Source of the DNA: Streptomyces sp. CGMCC 4.7035
GTDB lineage: Bacteria > Actinomycetota > Actinomycetes > Streptomycetales > Streptomycetaceae
Assembly: GCF_031583065.1 (NCBI RefSeq)
Contig: NZ_CP134053.1
Location: 124,001 to 188,000, forward strand
DNA: 64,000 nt
Direction: 5' to 3'
Shown here: positions 18,051 to 27,890 of the stretch, piece after piece
Layout: every line of letters starts with the position of its first letter
Position numbering within the stretch: position 1 is the first letter of the stretch
Notes under the pieces: generated by a model
The model's database searches: none
Seen by the model: the letters and a program-made list of their open reading frames with translations, nothing else
Told to the model about the DNA's origin: nothing
Program-made: the position numbers and the translations under genes

Positions 18051-18935
18051 ATGGGAGACGTGAACCATTCAGCACTCGCCGCCTTCCTCAAGTCCCGGCG
18101 CGACCGGATCCGCCCGTTGGACGTCGGCCTGCCCAGCGGACCGCGGCGCCGGGTGCCCGGTCTGCGGCGCGAGGAGGTCGCCCACCTGGCCGGGCTCTCC
18201 GCGGACTACTACACCGAGCTGGAACGCGGACGCGGCGCCCAGCCCTCGGTCCAGGTCCTGGCCGCGCTGGCCCGGGCGCTGCGGCTGAACGGTGACGAAC
18301 GCGACCATCTGTTCCACCTCGCCGACCGGCCGGTCCCCCCGGCGGCGCAGGGCCCGACCGCGCATGTCCAGCCCGGTCTGCTCGGCCTGCTGGCCCAGCT
18401 CACCACCACCCCTGCCCAGGTCATCACCGACCTGCACGAAACCCTTGTCCAAAACCCGCTGGCCGCCGCCCTCGTCGGTCGGCCCCCGGCGCTGCGCGAG
18501 CCCGAGGCGAGCTTCGTCTACCGCTGGTTCACCAATCCGGAGGCCCGGAACCTGTATCCGCCCGAGGACCACCCCCACCACTCCCGGGTCTTCGTCGCCG
18601 ACCTCCAGGCAGTCGCCGCCCGGCGCGGCAGCGACACCGAGGTGACCCGCATGGTGGCCGCGCTGCGCGCACGCAGCCGGGAGTTCGCCACGCTCTGGGA
18701 CACCCACGACGTCGCCCTCCGGCGAACCGACCACAAACGCATCGTCCACCCCGCGCTGGGCATCATCGAGCTGGACTGCCACAGCCTGTTCAGCGAGGAC
18801 GGACGCCAGCGCCTGCTGTGGTTCAGTGCCCCACCCGGCACCGAGGGCGCGGCCCAGCTGAGCCTGCTCTCTGTCATCGGCACGCAGGACATGACACCCT
18901 CGACGCCCGCGTCGGCAGAGACGGTCGTCCTGTGA
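18051..18935 (+). CDS. MmyB-like XRE transcription regulator
   Basis: The 294-residue protein has an N-terminal helix-turn-helix (FLKSRRDRIRPLDVGLP, then LRREEVAHLAGLSADYYTELERG, residues 11-55). The remainder matches the MmyB ligand-binding domain: DHLFHLAD, a VYRWFTNPEARNLYP block, DLQAVAARRGSD, ELATLW-like EFATLWDTHDV and HPALGIIELDC. This domain resembles a PAS fold and is thought to bind small lipophilic ligands. Start choice is between ATG 18051 and GTG 18060; neither has a well-spaced ribosome site. It is divergent from the SDR gene it probably regulates. Confidence 0.85.
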   Translation: MGDVNHSALAAFLKSRRDRIRPLDVGLPSGPRRRVPGLRREEVAHLAGLSADYYTELERGRGAQPSVQVLAALARALRLNGDERDHLFHLADRPVPPAAQGPTAHVQPGLLGLLAQLTTTPAQVITDLHETLVQNPLAAALVGRPPALREPEASFVYRWFTNPEARNLYPPEDHPHHSRVFVADLQAVAARRGSDTEVTRMVAALRARSREFATLWDTHDVALRRTDHKRIVHPALGIIELDCHSLFSEDGRQRLLWFSAPPGTEGAAQLSLLSVIGTQDMTPSTPASAETVVL

Positions 18936-18990
18936 TCTGCGCCTTCTGACGCAGAGCCAGGGAGGGAGGTGCTTTCCCCTAGAGTGAGCC

Positions 18991-19024
18991 GACCGCTCCT
19001 GTGGTGGATGAGCCGGGAGCGGTC
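18991..19024. terminator. 9-bp hairpin after the MmyB-like gene
   Basis: GACCGCTCC at 18991-18999 pairs with GGAGCGGTC at 19016-19024 around a 16-nt loop. It lies between the regulator gene and the next gene, 27 bp before that gene's ATG. It could be a terminator or a leader structure of the secreted-protein gene. Confidence 0.45.
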
Positions 19025-19050
19025 CTCAAGGGGAAGGGACGGTAAGGCGA

Positions 19051-21630
19051 ATGATGTTCGGTTTACGGGGAGGACGTGCCCGAAGACCCGCTGAGGCGTC
19101 GCTGTGCGGGGTGGTGCTGGCCGCCTCGGTGCTGCTCGCGCCCGCGGCAACGGCGTCGGGCGGCGAGACTGCCACAGTGGGAGCGGTCTCCACGGCAACG
19201 GATCCGGCACACCACGGCGCGTCGAGCGCCGAGTTGGGGGACGGCGGGCGCGTCGAGCTCGTCGGCGGACGTGCCGTCCACGTCACGGCCGACCCGAAGG
19301 ACGCCGGTGACCAGGCGGCCCGCTACGCCGTAGCCGCCGTGAACGGCACCGTGTCGGTACGGCCGGCCGGGGGGCACATGGCGGACCACACGGCCGCGAA
19401 GCTGCCACTGGCGGCGGGCACACGGGCCGCGCGGAGCGGTCCCACGACGATGAGCGCAGCCGCGTCGACATACGCGGTGAAGCTGAGCATCACCCACGCT
19501 GACGTCACGACCAAGCTGTTCTACGTCTGGAACCGCAAGACGTGGACGTCGTACCTCGTCAACAGCGATGCCATCGGGCCTACGGCGACCGTGAAGCTGC
19601 CGCCGGGTGACTACTTCTCGGTGGCGCTGCATGCGGACTGGCAACAGCCGAGCTATCTGCTGACCCGTACCTTCACGGTCGGTTCGGCCGCCACCACGGT
19701 CGCCTTCGACCAGCGCGCGGCCAAGGAGACCGGGATCCGTACCGACGACACCACCGCCACCCGGCAGTCCTCCGCCGTGTGGATCAGCGTCCCGGGCGGC
19801 GGCGGCCTGGCGGGCTTCGCCGGTGGTGGTGCCGAGAAGGTCTATGTCACGCCGTTCTCGGTGAAGGGCGTTTCGCTGCGCATCCACGATGTGCTCGGCA
19901 AGAAGGGCGCCTCGGCGAGCGTGCCGAGCCCCTACCGCTACGACCTCATGCACAGCTTCACCACGACCGTGCCCACCTCGCCCGTCGCGACGGTCCATAC
20001 TTCCGCCCTGGCGAAGACCGTCACGCAGGTCCATGCCCCGGGTACCCGGACGACCGCGATCCTGCAGACCGCCCCTTCCCTCGGCGAGTGGACGGGCGTC
20101 TTCGTCGGCGGCCCGGTGCCCGTGGCCGGCTCCGTCGCCGAGTACGTCACTCCCGGCGTCACCTATATGCGGATGCTGGACTACGGGGCCATCGGCGAGC
20201 TCAGCCTGAACCTGAGCGACCGCACCCTGCCTGCCGGGACGAGCGCGGGCGAGGTTCTGGGCGCGGCTCCCCTGCAGCCGGGGCGCCGGGAGTGGGGCGG
20301 CTCGGTGCGGTATTACGGGAAGATCGCGCTGGTGGAGCCAAGCACCTTCGGCGACACCGCCGGCCACAATGGCATCGACGGCCGCGCGGTGTACTCGTAC
20401 AAGCTGACCGGTTCCGACGGCGTCACCTACGCCGAGGCCTCCGGCCTCGACGCGTACCACGCGCTGACGTCGTCGAGCCTGCCGTCGTCCGAGCAGACGT
20501 ACACCCTCGACCAGACCGTCCACCGCCGTGTCGCGTACTCCCGCCTGTCCACGGACGTACACAACGAGTGGACATTCCGCTCGGACTACGCGGCGAACAA
20601 GGAACTCTCGCTGATAGATGCACGGTTGACGGTCTCGGGGCTCGACAGGATGGGTCGCGCGGCCGCCGGGACGGTCCGAGTCGACGCGAGTGCCACCACC
20701 CGGAACACGGAGGCGGCACAGGCGAACACCAGGATCACGGGTCTCGCGTACTCCACGGACGACGGCACGACCTGGACCGACCTGCCCGTCGCGGCCGACG
20801 GCTCGGCGCCGCTGGACGTACCCGCCACCGCCTCCTTCGTCGCGCTGCGCGTCACCGCCGTCGACGACCAGGGCGGCATTCTCCGCCGCACCATCAAGCG
20901 GGCGTTCGCAGGCCCGGCCTCGCAGGGTGACGAGACGGCGGGCGCGACCCGCATCTCGAACGTAGTGGTGAACGGCGGCAAGCCGGTGAAGTTGACCGAC
21001 CAGCCCCTACAGGAATTCAAGGCGAAGTTCACCGCCACCGACCCGTCGGGCATCGCGAGCGGCGACATGTACCTCTACCGGGGTTCGTACGACACCCCCG
21101 ACGCCGTCCTCTACGGCTCCTGGGCGGCGACCTGCACCAAGGTCAACGCGACCACCTCCACCTGCGTGGGGCATTTCGCCTACATCGAGCCGCGGTGGGC
21201 ACTGGGACGCAACTCACTGGCCGGCACGTGGAAGCTGGCCGCCTGGGCCGAGTCCGCGGACGGCACGGGACACGTCGATCTGCATGCCGCCAAGCCGGTG
21301 GCCGTGCTGCGCGACGCGGCCCTCACGGTCAACGCGTCTCCCGAGCCGGTGACCAAGGGCAAGACGCTCACTGTCACCGGAAAGCTCTCCCGCGTGGACT
21401 GGGAGACGCGCGGCGGCTATCACGGATACGCCGGTCAGAAGGTGAAGCTCCAGTTCCGCAAGAAGGGGGCGTCCGCGTACACGACCGTGAAGACGGTATC
21501 GACGGACGGCTCCGGAAACCTGAAGACCACCATCACGGCATCGGCCGACGGCTACTGGCGCTACACCTTCGCGGGTACGTCGACCACCGCACCGGCCACC
21601 GCCACGAGCGACTTCGTCGACGTCCGCTGA
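19051..21630 (+). CDS. Large secreted protein with Ig-like C-terminal domain
   Basis: The 859-residue product has a signal peptide ([20 protein letters not shown], Ala/Val core, cleavage near ATASGG). About residues 140-230 form a beta-rich domain ([26 protein letters not shown]). The final 110 residues read [20 protein letters not shown] ... [19 protein letters not shown], a bacterial Ig-like unit common in Streptomyces exoproteins. I see no protease triad or glycosidase motif that I can trust. Codon 5 is TTA (19063-19065), the rare leucine codon read by bldA tRNA, so expression may be developmentally controlled. AAGGGA and AAGG lie upstream of the ATG. Function unknown. Confidence 0.75.
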   Translation: MMFGLRGGRARRPAEASLCGVVLAASVLLAPAATASGGETATVGAVSTATDPAHHGASSAELGDGGRVELVGGRAVHVTADPKDAGDQAARYAVAAVNGTVSVRPAGGHMADHTAAKLPLAAGTRAARSGPTTMSAAASTYAVKLSITHADVTTKLFYVWNRKTWTSYLVNSDAIGPTATVKLPPGDYFSVALHADWQQPSYLLTRTFTVGSAATTVAFDQRAAKETGIRTDDTTATRQSSAVWISVPGGGGLAGFAGGGAEKVYVTPFSVKGVSLRIHDVLGKKGASASVPSPYRYDLMHSFTTTVPTSPVATVHTSALAKTVTQVHAPGTRTTAILQTAPSLGEWTGVFVGGPVPVAGSVAEYVTPGVTYMRMLDYGAIGELSLNLSDRTLPAGTSAGEVLGAAPLQPGRREWGGSVRYYGKIALVEPSTFGDTAGHNGIDGRAVYSYKLTGSDGVTYAEASGLDAYHALTSSSLPSSEQTYTLDQTVHRRVAYSRLSTDVHNEWTFRSDYAANKELSLIDARLTVSGLDRMGRAAAGTVRVDASATTRNTEAAQANTRITGLAYSTDDGTTWTDLPVAADGSAPLDVPATASFVALRVTAVDDQGGILRRTIKRAFAGPASQGDETAGATRISNVVVNGGKPVKLTDQPLQEFKAKFTATDPSGIASGDMYLYRGSYDTPDAVLYGSWAATCTKVNATTSTCVGHFAYIEPRWALGRNSLAGTWKLAAWAESADGTGHVDLHAAKPVAVLRDAALTVNASPEPVTKGKTLTVTGKLSRVDWETRGGYHGYAGQKVKLQFRKKGASAYTTVKTVSTDGSGNLKTTITASADGYWRYTFAGTSTTAPATATSDFVDVR

Positions 21631-21777
21631 CCTCGCGACGGTCATGGGCCCCGGCTCCATCGGCCGGGGCCCGGCGATGCGGGGCCGGGCTGTCGGCCCG
21701 ATGACAGAGCGGAACAAACGTTCTATGGGGTGGCATAGGATCGTGGCCGTCGGGGCACGGCTGGCGGGGGAGGTCTG

Positions 21778-23811
21778 GTGTCCGGCTCGGCGCGGGGTGT
21801 CACGGTCGTGGTGCTGGCCGCCTTCGCGACCGTCTATCTCGTCGGCGGATCGGTGCTCGCGCCGGTCGTGTTCGGACTCCAGCTGTTCCATGTCCTGCCC
21901 GTGCCGCGACGGTGGCACCCCGGACGGTGGTTACTGCTCGCCACACAAGGAGCCGTCTGCTACGCGGCGGTGTACGCCACCGGCGCGTCCGTGGGGATCC
22001 TCGGGTTCCTCGGCGGTTCGCTGCTGCTGACCCGGGCGTGGCCGCTGGCCGTACCGGTCGCTGCCGGTGCCGCACTCACCGGGCCCCTGGACTCGGCCAT
22101 CAGCATGGTGCTCATGAGCCTGGTGATCTACGGCCTGACCCGGCTCACCGAGCGGGCCGACGAACTCCACGCCGCCCGGCTGAGCCTGACGGCGGCCGCC
22201 GTCGCCGAGGAGAGGCTGCGGATCGCCGGCGAGCTGAGCGACGGCCTCGGGCGCGGGCTCGCCGACATCACCACCGGTGTACGGGCGGCCCTGGCGAAGC
22301 CGGAACAGGCCGGGCGACTGCTCGCCGACGTCACCCGCTCGGCACGTGACTGCCTCGCCGACGCCCGGCGTTCCGCCGCGTCGTACCGCTCCATGTCGCT
22401 GGCACCCGAGGTGACGGCGGCACGGGCGCTGCTGACCACCGCCGGAGTCCCGGTCCAGGTGCGCCCCGGGCACACCGAACCATTGGGCCCCGCAGGCGCG
22501 TTGCTCGCGGAGGTGCTGCGCGAGGCCGTGACCGACATCGTCCGGCGGGGCGCGGCCACCGGCTGCCTGATCGAGACCGCTGCCGAGCGGGGGCGGATAC
22601 GACTGCGCGTCGTCAGCGACGGCACCCGGACGGCGGAGGACGAGAGTCTCGGCGATCTGCCCGAGCGGATCGCCGACGCGGGCGGCACTGTGACGACCGG
22701 GCTGACCCCCGAAGGGCGGCACGTCGTGGAGGCCGTGCTTCCGGACGTGGCGCAGCCCCGGGAGCAGGCCGAGGACCGGCACGCCCATGTGCTCTCCGTC
22801 GCCCTGCTGGTCACCGTGCTCGTCGGCTTCTCGCTCAAGACCCTGCTGCTCGTCCCCGCCGGCCAGGTCCTGCCCGCCGCCGCCTGCCTGGCCGTGGTGG
22901 TCGCGCTACAGGTCCGCTCGGTACGGGGGCGGCACATGGCGGCGCTCGCGGTGATGGCGCTCCTCACGTATCTGCCGATCCTCGCGTTCGGCCGCGCCTG
23001 GCTGGGGGTCGCCGGGTTTCTCGCCGGACCGCTGCCGCTCGCGTTCCGGCGTTCCGCGGCCTGGCCGCTGGTCGGCTGTGTGACGGCGAGCGTCGCGCTG
23101 ATCGGGGCGCGGCTGGGACTGCCACTCGCGATGACGGTCAACTACACCGTCAGCACCGTGGTCACCGGGCTCGTCGTGTACGGACTGCTGCGCCTCGCCC
23201 AGATCGTGAACGAACTGGGGGAGGCACAGCGGCGGCTGGCCCGCTCGGCGGTCGTCGAGGAACGTCTGCGCGCGGCCCGTGACCTGCACGACCTGCTCGG
23301 CCACAGCCTGGCCGGCATGCTGCTGACCTGCGAGCTGGCGCGCAGGCTGCCGCCCGAGCGGGCGCCCGCCGAACTGGAGAACGTCCTGGCCATGGCGGAG
23401 CGGGGCGAGGCCGACCTGCGGGCGGCCTCCGGCGGCGCGGGCAGGATGTCGCTCACCGCGGAGGCCGCCTCGGTGCGCGCGGTCCTGGCCGCCGCGGGCA
23501 TCGAGGCCGAGGTGTCACTCGCCCACGACGGTCTGTCGGCCGGAGCCGAGACCGCGTTGAGCGCGGTGCTGCGGGAGGCGGTGACCAATGTGCTGCGGCA
23601 CAGCGACGCCCGGTCCTGCGCGATCTCGACGGTGGCGGCGGACGGCGGGACCCGGCTGCGCGTACGCAACGACGGGGCGCGCCGCACGCGCGGCCGTCGG
23701 GGATCGTCCGGGATCGGCAACCTGACGGCCCGGCTCGCCGCGCTGGACGGAGAGCTGACGGTGCGTTCGCCTGGGGACGGCTGGTTCGAGTTGGTCGCGT
23801 GGGTACCGTAG
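21778..23811 (+). CDS. Tandem histidine kinase with N-terminal pseudokinase
   Basis: The 677-residue protein is two kinase units in one chain, each with a multi-helix membrane part plus HisKA_3/HATPase regions. The second unit (about 335-677) looks active: RDLHDLLGHS with His504, an N-box EAVTNVLRHS, and a G-box GSSGIGNLTARL. The first unit (1-330) has Ser154 in place of the phospho-acceptor (GELSDGLGR), Asp instead of the N-box Asn (EAVTDIVRRG), and no clear G-box, so it is a pseudokinase. Codon 52 is TTA. GTG 21778 has GGGGGAGG upstream. A NarL-type regulator is encoded convergently just downstream and is the likely partner. Confidence 0.85.
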   Translation: MSGSARGVTVVVLAAFATVYLVGGSVLAPVVFGLQLFHVLPVPRRWHPGRWLLLATQGAVCYAAVYATGASVGILGFLGGSLLLTRAWPLAVPVAAGAALTGPLDSAISMVLMSLVIYGLTRLTERADELHAARLSLTAAAVAEERLRIAGELSDGLGRGLADITTGVRAALAKPEQAGRLLADVTRSARDCLADARRSAASYRSMSLAPEVTAARALLTTAGVPVQVRPGHTEPLGPAGALLAEVLREAVTDIVRRGAATGCLIETAAERGRIRLRVVSDGTRTAEDESLGDLPERIADAGGTVTTGLTPEGRHVVEAVLPDVAQPREQAEDRHAHVLSVALLVTVLVGFSLKTLLLVPAGQVLPAAACLAVVVALQVRSVRGRHMAALAVMALLTYLPILAFGRAWLGVAGFLAGPLPLAFRRSAAWPLVGCVTASVALIGARLGLPLAMTVNYTVSTVVTGLVVYGLLRLAQIVNELGEAQRRLARSAVVEERLRAARDLHDLLGHSLAGMLLTCELARRLPPERAPAELENVLAMAERGEADLRAASGGAGRMSLTAEAASVRAVLAAAGIEAEVSLAHDGLSAGAETALSAVLREAVTNVLRHSDARSCAISTVAADGGTRLRVRNDGARRTRGRRGSSGIGNLTARLAALDGELTVRSPGDGWFELVAWVP

Positions 23812-23890
23812 CGCTCCGCTGGGGGTGCGGTACGGCGCCTGTGGGTGCGGTAGAGCTCCGCTGGAAGGCCGGTACTGCACCTGCGGGTGC

Positions 23891-23971
23891 GTTGTGGCTG
23901 GTCGCGCCCACGCGGCGGAGCCGCACATCGATACAGCCCCGCGCCCCTTTGGGGCGCTGCCCCCTTCGGGG
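23891..23971. repeat. Streptomyces-type intergenic repeat with double hairpin
   Basis: The gap between the convergent kinase and regulator genes starts with loosely repeated GGTGCGGTA blocks. It ends in a segment I recognise as a widespread Streptomyces intergenic element (GTTGTGGCTGGTCGCGCC ... GCGCCCC-TTT-GGGGCGC). Two hairpins are visible: 23941-23957 and CCCCCTTCGGGG at 23960-23971. The latter is a bidirectional terminator candidate. Confidence 0.65.
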
Positions 23972-23973
23972 AG

Positions 23974-24582
23974 CTAGATCCAGCCCGCCTCCGTCGCGAT
24001 ACGGACCGCGTCCGTGCGGTTGCGGGCGTTGAGCTTGGTGACGATGGCCGTGAGGTAGTTGCGGACCGTCCCCGCCGTGAGGTGGACCTGTCGCGCGATC
24101 TCGGTGGCCTCCGCACCTCCCGCCACCAGCCGGAGCACCTCGGTCTCACGAGGCGTGAGCGGATTGTCGGCCAGATCCCACGCGGTGACCGCGAGCGAGG
24201 GGTCGAGCACCCGCTCGCCCGCTGCCACTTTCCGGATGGCGGCGACCAGTTCCTCCGGCGGCGCTGTCTTCAGTACGAACCCGTCGACCCGCGCGCCGAG
24301 CGCCCGGCGCAGGTGTCCGGGCTTTCCGTACGCGGTGAGCATCAGCACCCGGCAACGCGGCAGTTTCTCGCGCAGTACGGCCGCCGCCTCCAGCCCGTCC
24401 ATCGTTCCCGGCATGTCGATGTCGAGCACGGCGACGTCCGGTTCGTAGACCCTGGCCGCGTCCACGGCCGCGGTGCCGGAGTCGACGGTGGCGACGACCT
24501 CGATGTCCTCCTCCAGGCCGAGCAGCGCTGCCAGCGCCCCCCTGATGATGTGCTGATCCTCCGCCAGAAGCACCCGTATCAC
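23974..24582 (-). CDS. NarL/DesR-type response regulator
   Basis: The 202-residue protein has a receiver domain (residues 1-120) with acidic LLAEDQ, phospho-acceptor Asp54 in VLDIDMPG, Thr83 in MLTAYG and Lys104 in VLKTA. A LuxR-type helix-turn-helix follows (LTPRETEVLRLVAGGAEATEIA, then GTVRNYLTAI, about 140-195). It converges on the tandem histidine kinase and is divergent, with a 120-bp gap, from an ABC transporter, so it probably couples that kinase to expression of the transporter. This wiring, reminiscent of efflux-controlling systems, is inferred from arrangement. Confidence 0.9.
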   Translation of the reverse strand: MIRVLLAEDQHIIRGALAALLGLEEDIEVVATVDSGTAAVDAARVYEPDVAVLDIDMPGTMDGLEAAAVLREKLPRCRVLMLTAYGKPGHLRRALGARVDGFVLKTAPPEELVAAIRKVAAGERVLDPSLAVTAWDLADNPLTPRETEVLRLVAGGAEATEIARQVHLTAGTVRNYLTAIVTKLNARNRTDAVRIATEAGWI

Positions 24583-24702
24583 CCGGCCACATATACCAGT
24601 CGATCACCACGGTGTCCGGATCATCCGGCTCATGACGAGGTCATGCTTCGGACATGACGTCGTCGGTGGGTCGCGTCGCGCCTGCTCAGCAGGCTTGAAC
24701 TC

Positions 24703-25434
24703 ATGGCAGACACAGTGCGGTTGGACGCGGTCAGCAAGGTCTACGGCAAAGGGCAGGGGGCCGTCGCCGCGCTCCGTGAGGTATCGGTGAGCATTCCGCG
24801 GGGCAGCTTCACCGCGGTGATGGGCCCCTCCGGATCGGGCAAGAGCACCTTTCTGCACTGCGCCGCAGGCCTGGACACGCCCACCTCGGGAACGGTCCGG
24901 CTGGCGGACACGGACCTGACCGGAATGAACGAGACGAAGCTGACCCGCCTGCGGCGGCAGCGGATCGGGTTCGTCTTCCAGGCCTTCAACCTCATCCCCT
25001 CGCTGACGGCGCTGGAGAACATCACCCTGCCGCTGCGGCTGGCCGGTGCCCGCCCGGACAAGGCGTGGCTGGGCGAGATCGTGCGACGGGTGGGTCTCGA
25101 AGGCCGTACGAACCGTCGTCCGGCACAGCTCTCCGGCGGCCAGCAGCAGCGCGTCGCCCTCGCCCGCGCCCTGGCCACCCGCCCGGAGGTGATCTTCGGG
25201 GACGAACCGACCGGAGCGCTCGACACGATGACCGCCCGTGACGTGCTGGCCCTGTTGCGGGAGACCGTCGACGACATGGGCCAGACGGTGGTCATGGTGA
25301 CGCACGACCCGGTGGCGGCCTCGTACGCGGACACGGTCCTGTTCCTGGCCGACGGCCGCATCGTGGACGCGATGGACGCCCCGACCTCCGACAAGATCGC
25401 CGAACGGATGACCCGACTGGGAGCGTGGAAGTGA
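24703..25434 (+). CDS. MacB-like ABC transporter ATPase
   Basis: The 243-residue ATPase has Walker A GPSGSGKST (residues 41-49), Q-loop FVFQAFNLIPSLTALEN, signature LSGGQQQR, Walker B VIFGDEPTGALD and the His switch VMVTHD. The FNLIP/LTALEN wording is typical of the MacB/LolD/FtsE group that drives FtsX-type permeases. The next gene starts at its stop codon, so the two form one transporter. The likely task is antimicrobial peptide or lipid handling, or mechanical signalling at the membrane; the substrate is not shown. Confidence 0.95.
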   Translation: MADTVRLDAVSKVYGKGQGAVAALREVSVSIPRGSFTAVMGPSGSGKSTFLHCAAGLDTPTSGTVRLADTDLTGMNETKLTRLRRQRIGFVFQAFNLIPSLTALENITLPLRLAGARPDKAWLGEIVRRVGLEGRTNRRPAQLSGGQQQRVALARALATRPEVIFGDEPTGALDTMTARDVLALLRETVDDMGQTVVMVTHDPVAASYADTVLFLADGRIVDAMDAPTSDKIAERMTRLGAWK

Positions 25435-27890
25435 TGGCCGTGCTGACCCTCGCACTGAAGACGCTGCGCCACCGCAAGGCCGCCTTCGCGGGCGCGTTCG
25501 TCACCCTGCTGTGCGCCGCCGCTCTGGTCACCGCCTGCGGGATGCTGCTGGAGACCGGGCTGCGGGGCCGGGTCGCACCCGAGCGCTACGCGGGCGCCCC
25601 GGTTCTCGTGGCCGGGGACCAGTACGTGCACCGGACGATCCACAAGTCCAGTGGCAAGACGAAGCACAAGGCGAAGCCGATCGCCGAACGCGCCTGGATT
25701 CCCGCGTCGTTGACGCAGAGGCTGCGCCGGACCCCCGGCGTGCGCGAGGTGGTCGCCGAGGTGACCTTCCCCGTCGGCACCAAGAACGGCCAGGCGCAGG
25801 GCCACGGCTGGGACTCGGCGGCACTCACCCCGTTCACCCTGGCCGTCGGCCGCGCCCCGAAAGCCGCCGACGAGGTGGTCGTCGACGCCGGCTCGGGCGC
25901 CCGCGTGGGCACCCGGTTCGACGTACTGACCCCGGTCGGCCCCGCCGCGTACCGGGTGGCGGGTGTCACCCGGCAGGCCCTGCCCAGCCAGGACACACTC
26001 TTCTTCGCCCCGGCCGAGGCACGCCGGCTGGCGGGCCGCCCCGGCCGGGTCAGCGCCATCGGGGTCTTCCCGACGCCGGGTGGGCGGCCCGACGTGGCAG
26101 CCGCCCTGCGCGGGACCGGGGCACTTCAGTACACCGGGGACGACCGCGGTGCCGTGGAGTTCCTCGACGCGGAGCAGGCCCGGGTGAAACTCGTCAGCCT
26201 GGGCGGAGCGCTCGGCGGCACGTCACTTCTGGTCGCGATCCTCGTCGTGGCCGGCACCTTCGCGCTCTCCATCCAGCAGCGGCAGCGGGAGATCGCCCTC
26301 TTGCGCGCCGTCGCGGCCACCCCGAAGCAGATGCGCCGGCTGCTCGGCGGCGAGGCGCTGGTGACCGCCGTCGTCGCGGGCCTGGCCGGCTCCGCCGCGG
26401 GCATCGGACTGGGCTTCTGGCTGCGGTCCCGGTTCGTGGCACTGGGCGCCGTACCGGAGCATCTGCGGCTGGTGGTCAGTCCCTTCCCCGCCTTCGCGGC
26501 GCTGCTGGCAACGGTCCTGGCCGCCTGGGTCGCGGCCCGCATCTCGTCCCGCCGGGCGGCCCGGGTGCGTCCGGTGGAGGCGCTCGGCGAGGCCGCGCTG
26601 CCGACCGCGCGGCTGCCCTGGCCCCGGCTGGTGGCCGGCCTGCTCGCCACCGCCGCGGGCGTCGTGCTCACCCTCGTCCTGTCGACGCTGTCCACCGAGG
26701 CGGCCAGCAGCCCGGTGACGATGCTCACCGCCCTGGTGTGGACCGTGGCGGTGTCCCTGCTCGGCCCGCTCCTGGCCCGTGCGGCGGTCGCCCTGCTCGC
26801 CCTGCCGCTGCGCGCCTCCCGGGTCGGCGGCTACCTGGCCGCGGCCAACCTGCGGGTGGCGTCCCGGCGGCTGGCGTCCGTCATCACCCCGCTGTGCCTG
26901 CTCGTCGCCATGGCGTGCACGATCCTGTTCGTACAGACCACCATGGGCCACGCCGCCCAGCGGGAGATCGCCGCGGGCAGCCGCGCCGACTACGTCCTCG
27001 GCCCGCGGGTCCCCGGCTCGGCCGCCCGTTCCCTGCGCGAGCAGCCGGGCGTCGAGGCCGTGACCGAGGTCCTGCACACCTCGGTACGGGTCGGTCTGAC
27101 GAAGTACGGGGCACAGGCGGTGACGGTCGAGGGCCTCACACGGACGACCGACCTGGGCGTGGTCGCCGGTTCCCTGCGCGACCTCGGTACGCACTCCATG
27201 GCGGTCAGCGAGAACGCGGCCGGCCGGCTCGGCGTGTCCGTGGGCGACACGGTCCGCCTCACCCTGGGCGACGGCACCCCTGCCACCCTCAACGTCGCCG
27301 CGCTCTACACCCGCGGCCTCGGCTACGGCGACCTCACCCTCTCCCACGCCCTGGTCGCCCCGCACGTGGACAACCCCATGGGCACCCTCTACGTCGCGGC
27401 CCCCCGCCTCACCCGTGCCGAACTGTCCGCCCTGGTCCGGGCCGTCCCCTCGGCCACGGTCATGGACCGCGCCGAGGCCGTCACCGCGAGCGCGCCCGAC
27501 GCCGAGGTCAACTACGTGGCCATGGGCCTGATCATCGCCTTCACCGCGATCGCCGTGATCAACACCCTGGGCATGTCGACCTCGGACCGCTCCCGGGAAC
27601 TGGCCCTGCTGCGGCTGGTGGGCACCACTCGGCGTCAGGTGTTGCGCGTCCTTCGCCTGGAGGCGTTCGCCGCCCTCGCGGTCGCCACGGTCCTCGGCAC
27701 GGGCATCGCCCTGGTCACGCTGACCGCCTTCGCCACCGGCATGACCGGCTCGCCCACCCCGTACATCCCGCCGCTCACCTACCTCGGGGTGCTCGCGCCC
27801 ACGGCCGCTCTCGCCCTGGCAGCCACCGCACTCCCGGCCCGGCTGGCCCTCCGCCGGCACCCCGCGGAGGTGATCGGCGCGCGTCAGTGA
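25434..27890 (+). CDS. FtsX-family ABC permease
   Basis: The 818-residue permease (from ATG 25434, a one-base TGATG overlap; in-frame GTGs at 25425 and 25431 are alternatives) starts MAVLTLALKTLRHRKAAF with a first membrane helix. A large extracellular domain follows (about residues 45-255). It has two FtsX blocks of three to four helices each (LLVAILVVAGTFALSIQQRQ; INTLGMSTSDRSRELALLRLVG). This ten-helix layout matches MacB/FtsX-type exporters in Gram-positives. It partners the ATPase upstream. Its last bases overlap the convergent sortase gene by 7 bp. Confidence 0.9.
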   Translation: MAVLTLALKTLRHRKAAFAGAFVTLLCAAALVTACGMLLETGLRGRVAPERYAGAPVLVAGDQYVHRTIHKSSGKTKHKAKPIAERAWIPASLTQRLRRTPGVREVVAEVTFPVGTKNGQAQGHGWDSAALTPFTLAVGRAPKAADEVVVDAGSGARVGTRFDVLTPVGPAAYRVAGVTRQALPSQDTLFFAPAEARRLAGRPGRVSAIGVFPTPGGRPDVAAALRGTGALQYTGDDRGAVEFLDAEQARVKLVSLGGALGGTSLLVAILVVAGTFALSIQQRQREIALLRAVAATPKQMRRLLGGEALVTAVVAGLAGSAAGIGLGFWLRSRFVALGAVPEHLRLVVSPFPAFAALLATVLAAWVAARISSRRAARVRPVEALGEAALPTARLPWPRLVAGLLATAAGVVLTLVLSTLSTEAASSPVTMLTALVWTVAVSLLGPLLARAAVALLALPLRASRVGGYLAAANLRVASRRLASVITPLCLLVAMACTILFVQTTMGHAAQREIAAGSRADYVLGPRVPGSAARSLREQPGVEAVTEVLHTSVRVGLTKYGAQAVTVEGLTRTTDLGVVAGSLRDLGTHSMAVSENAAGRLGVSVGDTVRLTLGDGTPATLNVAALYTRGLGYGDLTLSHALVAPHVDNPMGTLYVAAPRLTRAELSALVRAVPSATVMDRAEAVTASAPDAEVNYVAMGLIIAFTAIAVINTLGMSTSDRSRELALLRLVGTTRRQVLRVLRLEAFAALAVATVLGTGIALVTLTAFATGMTGSPTPYIPPLTYLGVLAPTAALALAATALPARLALRRHPAEVIGARQ

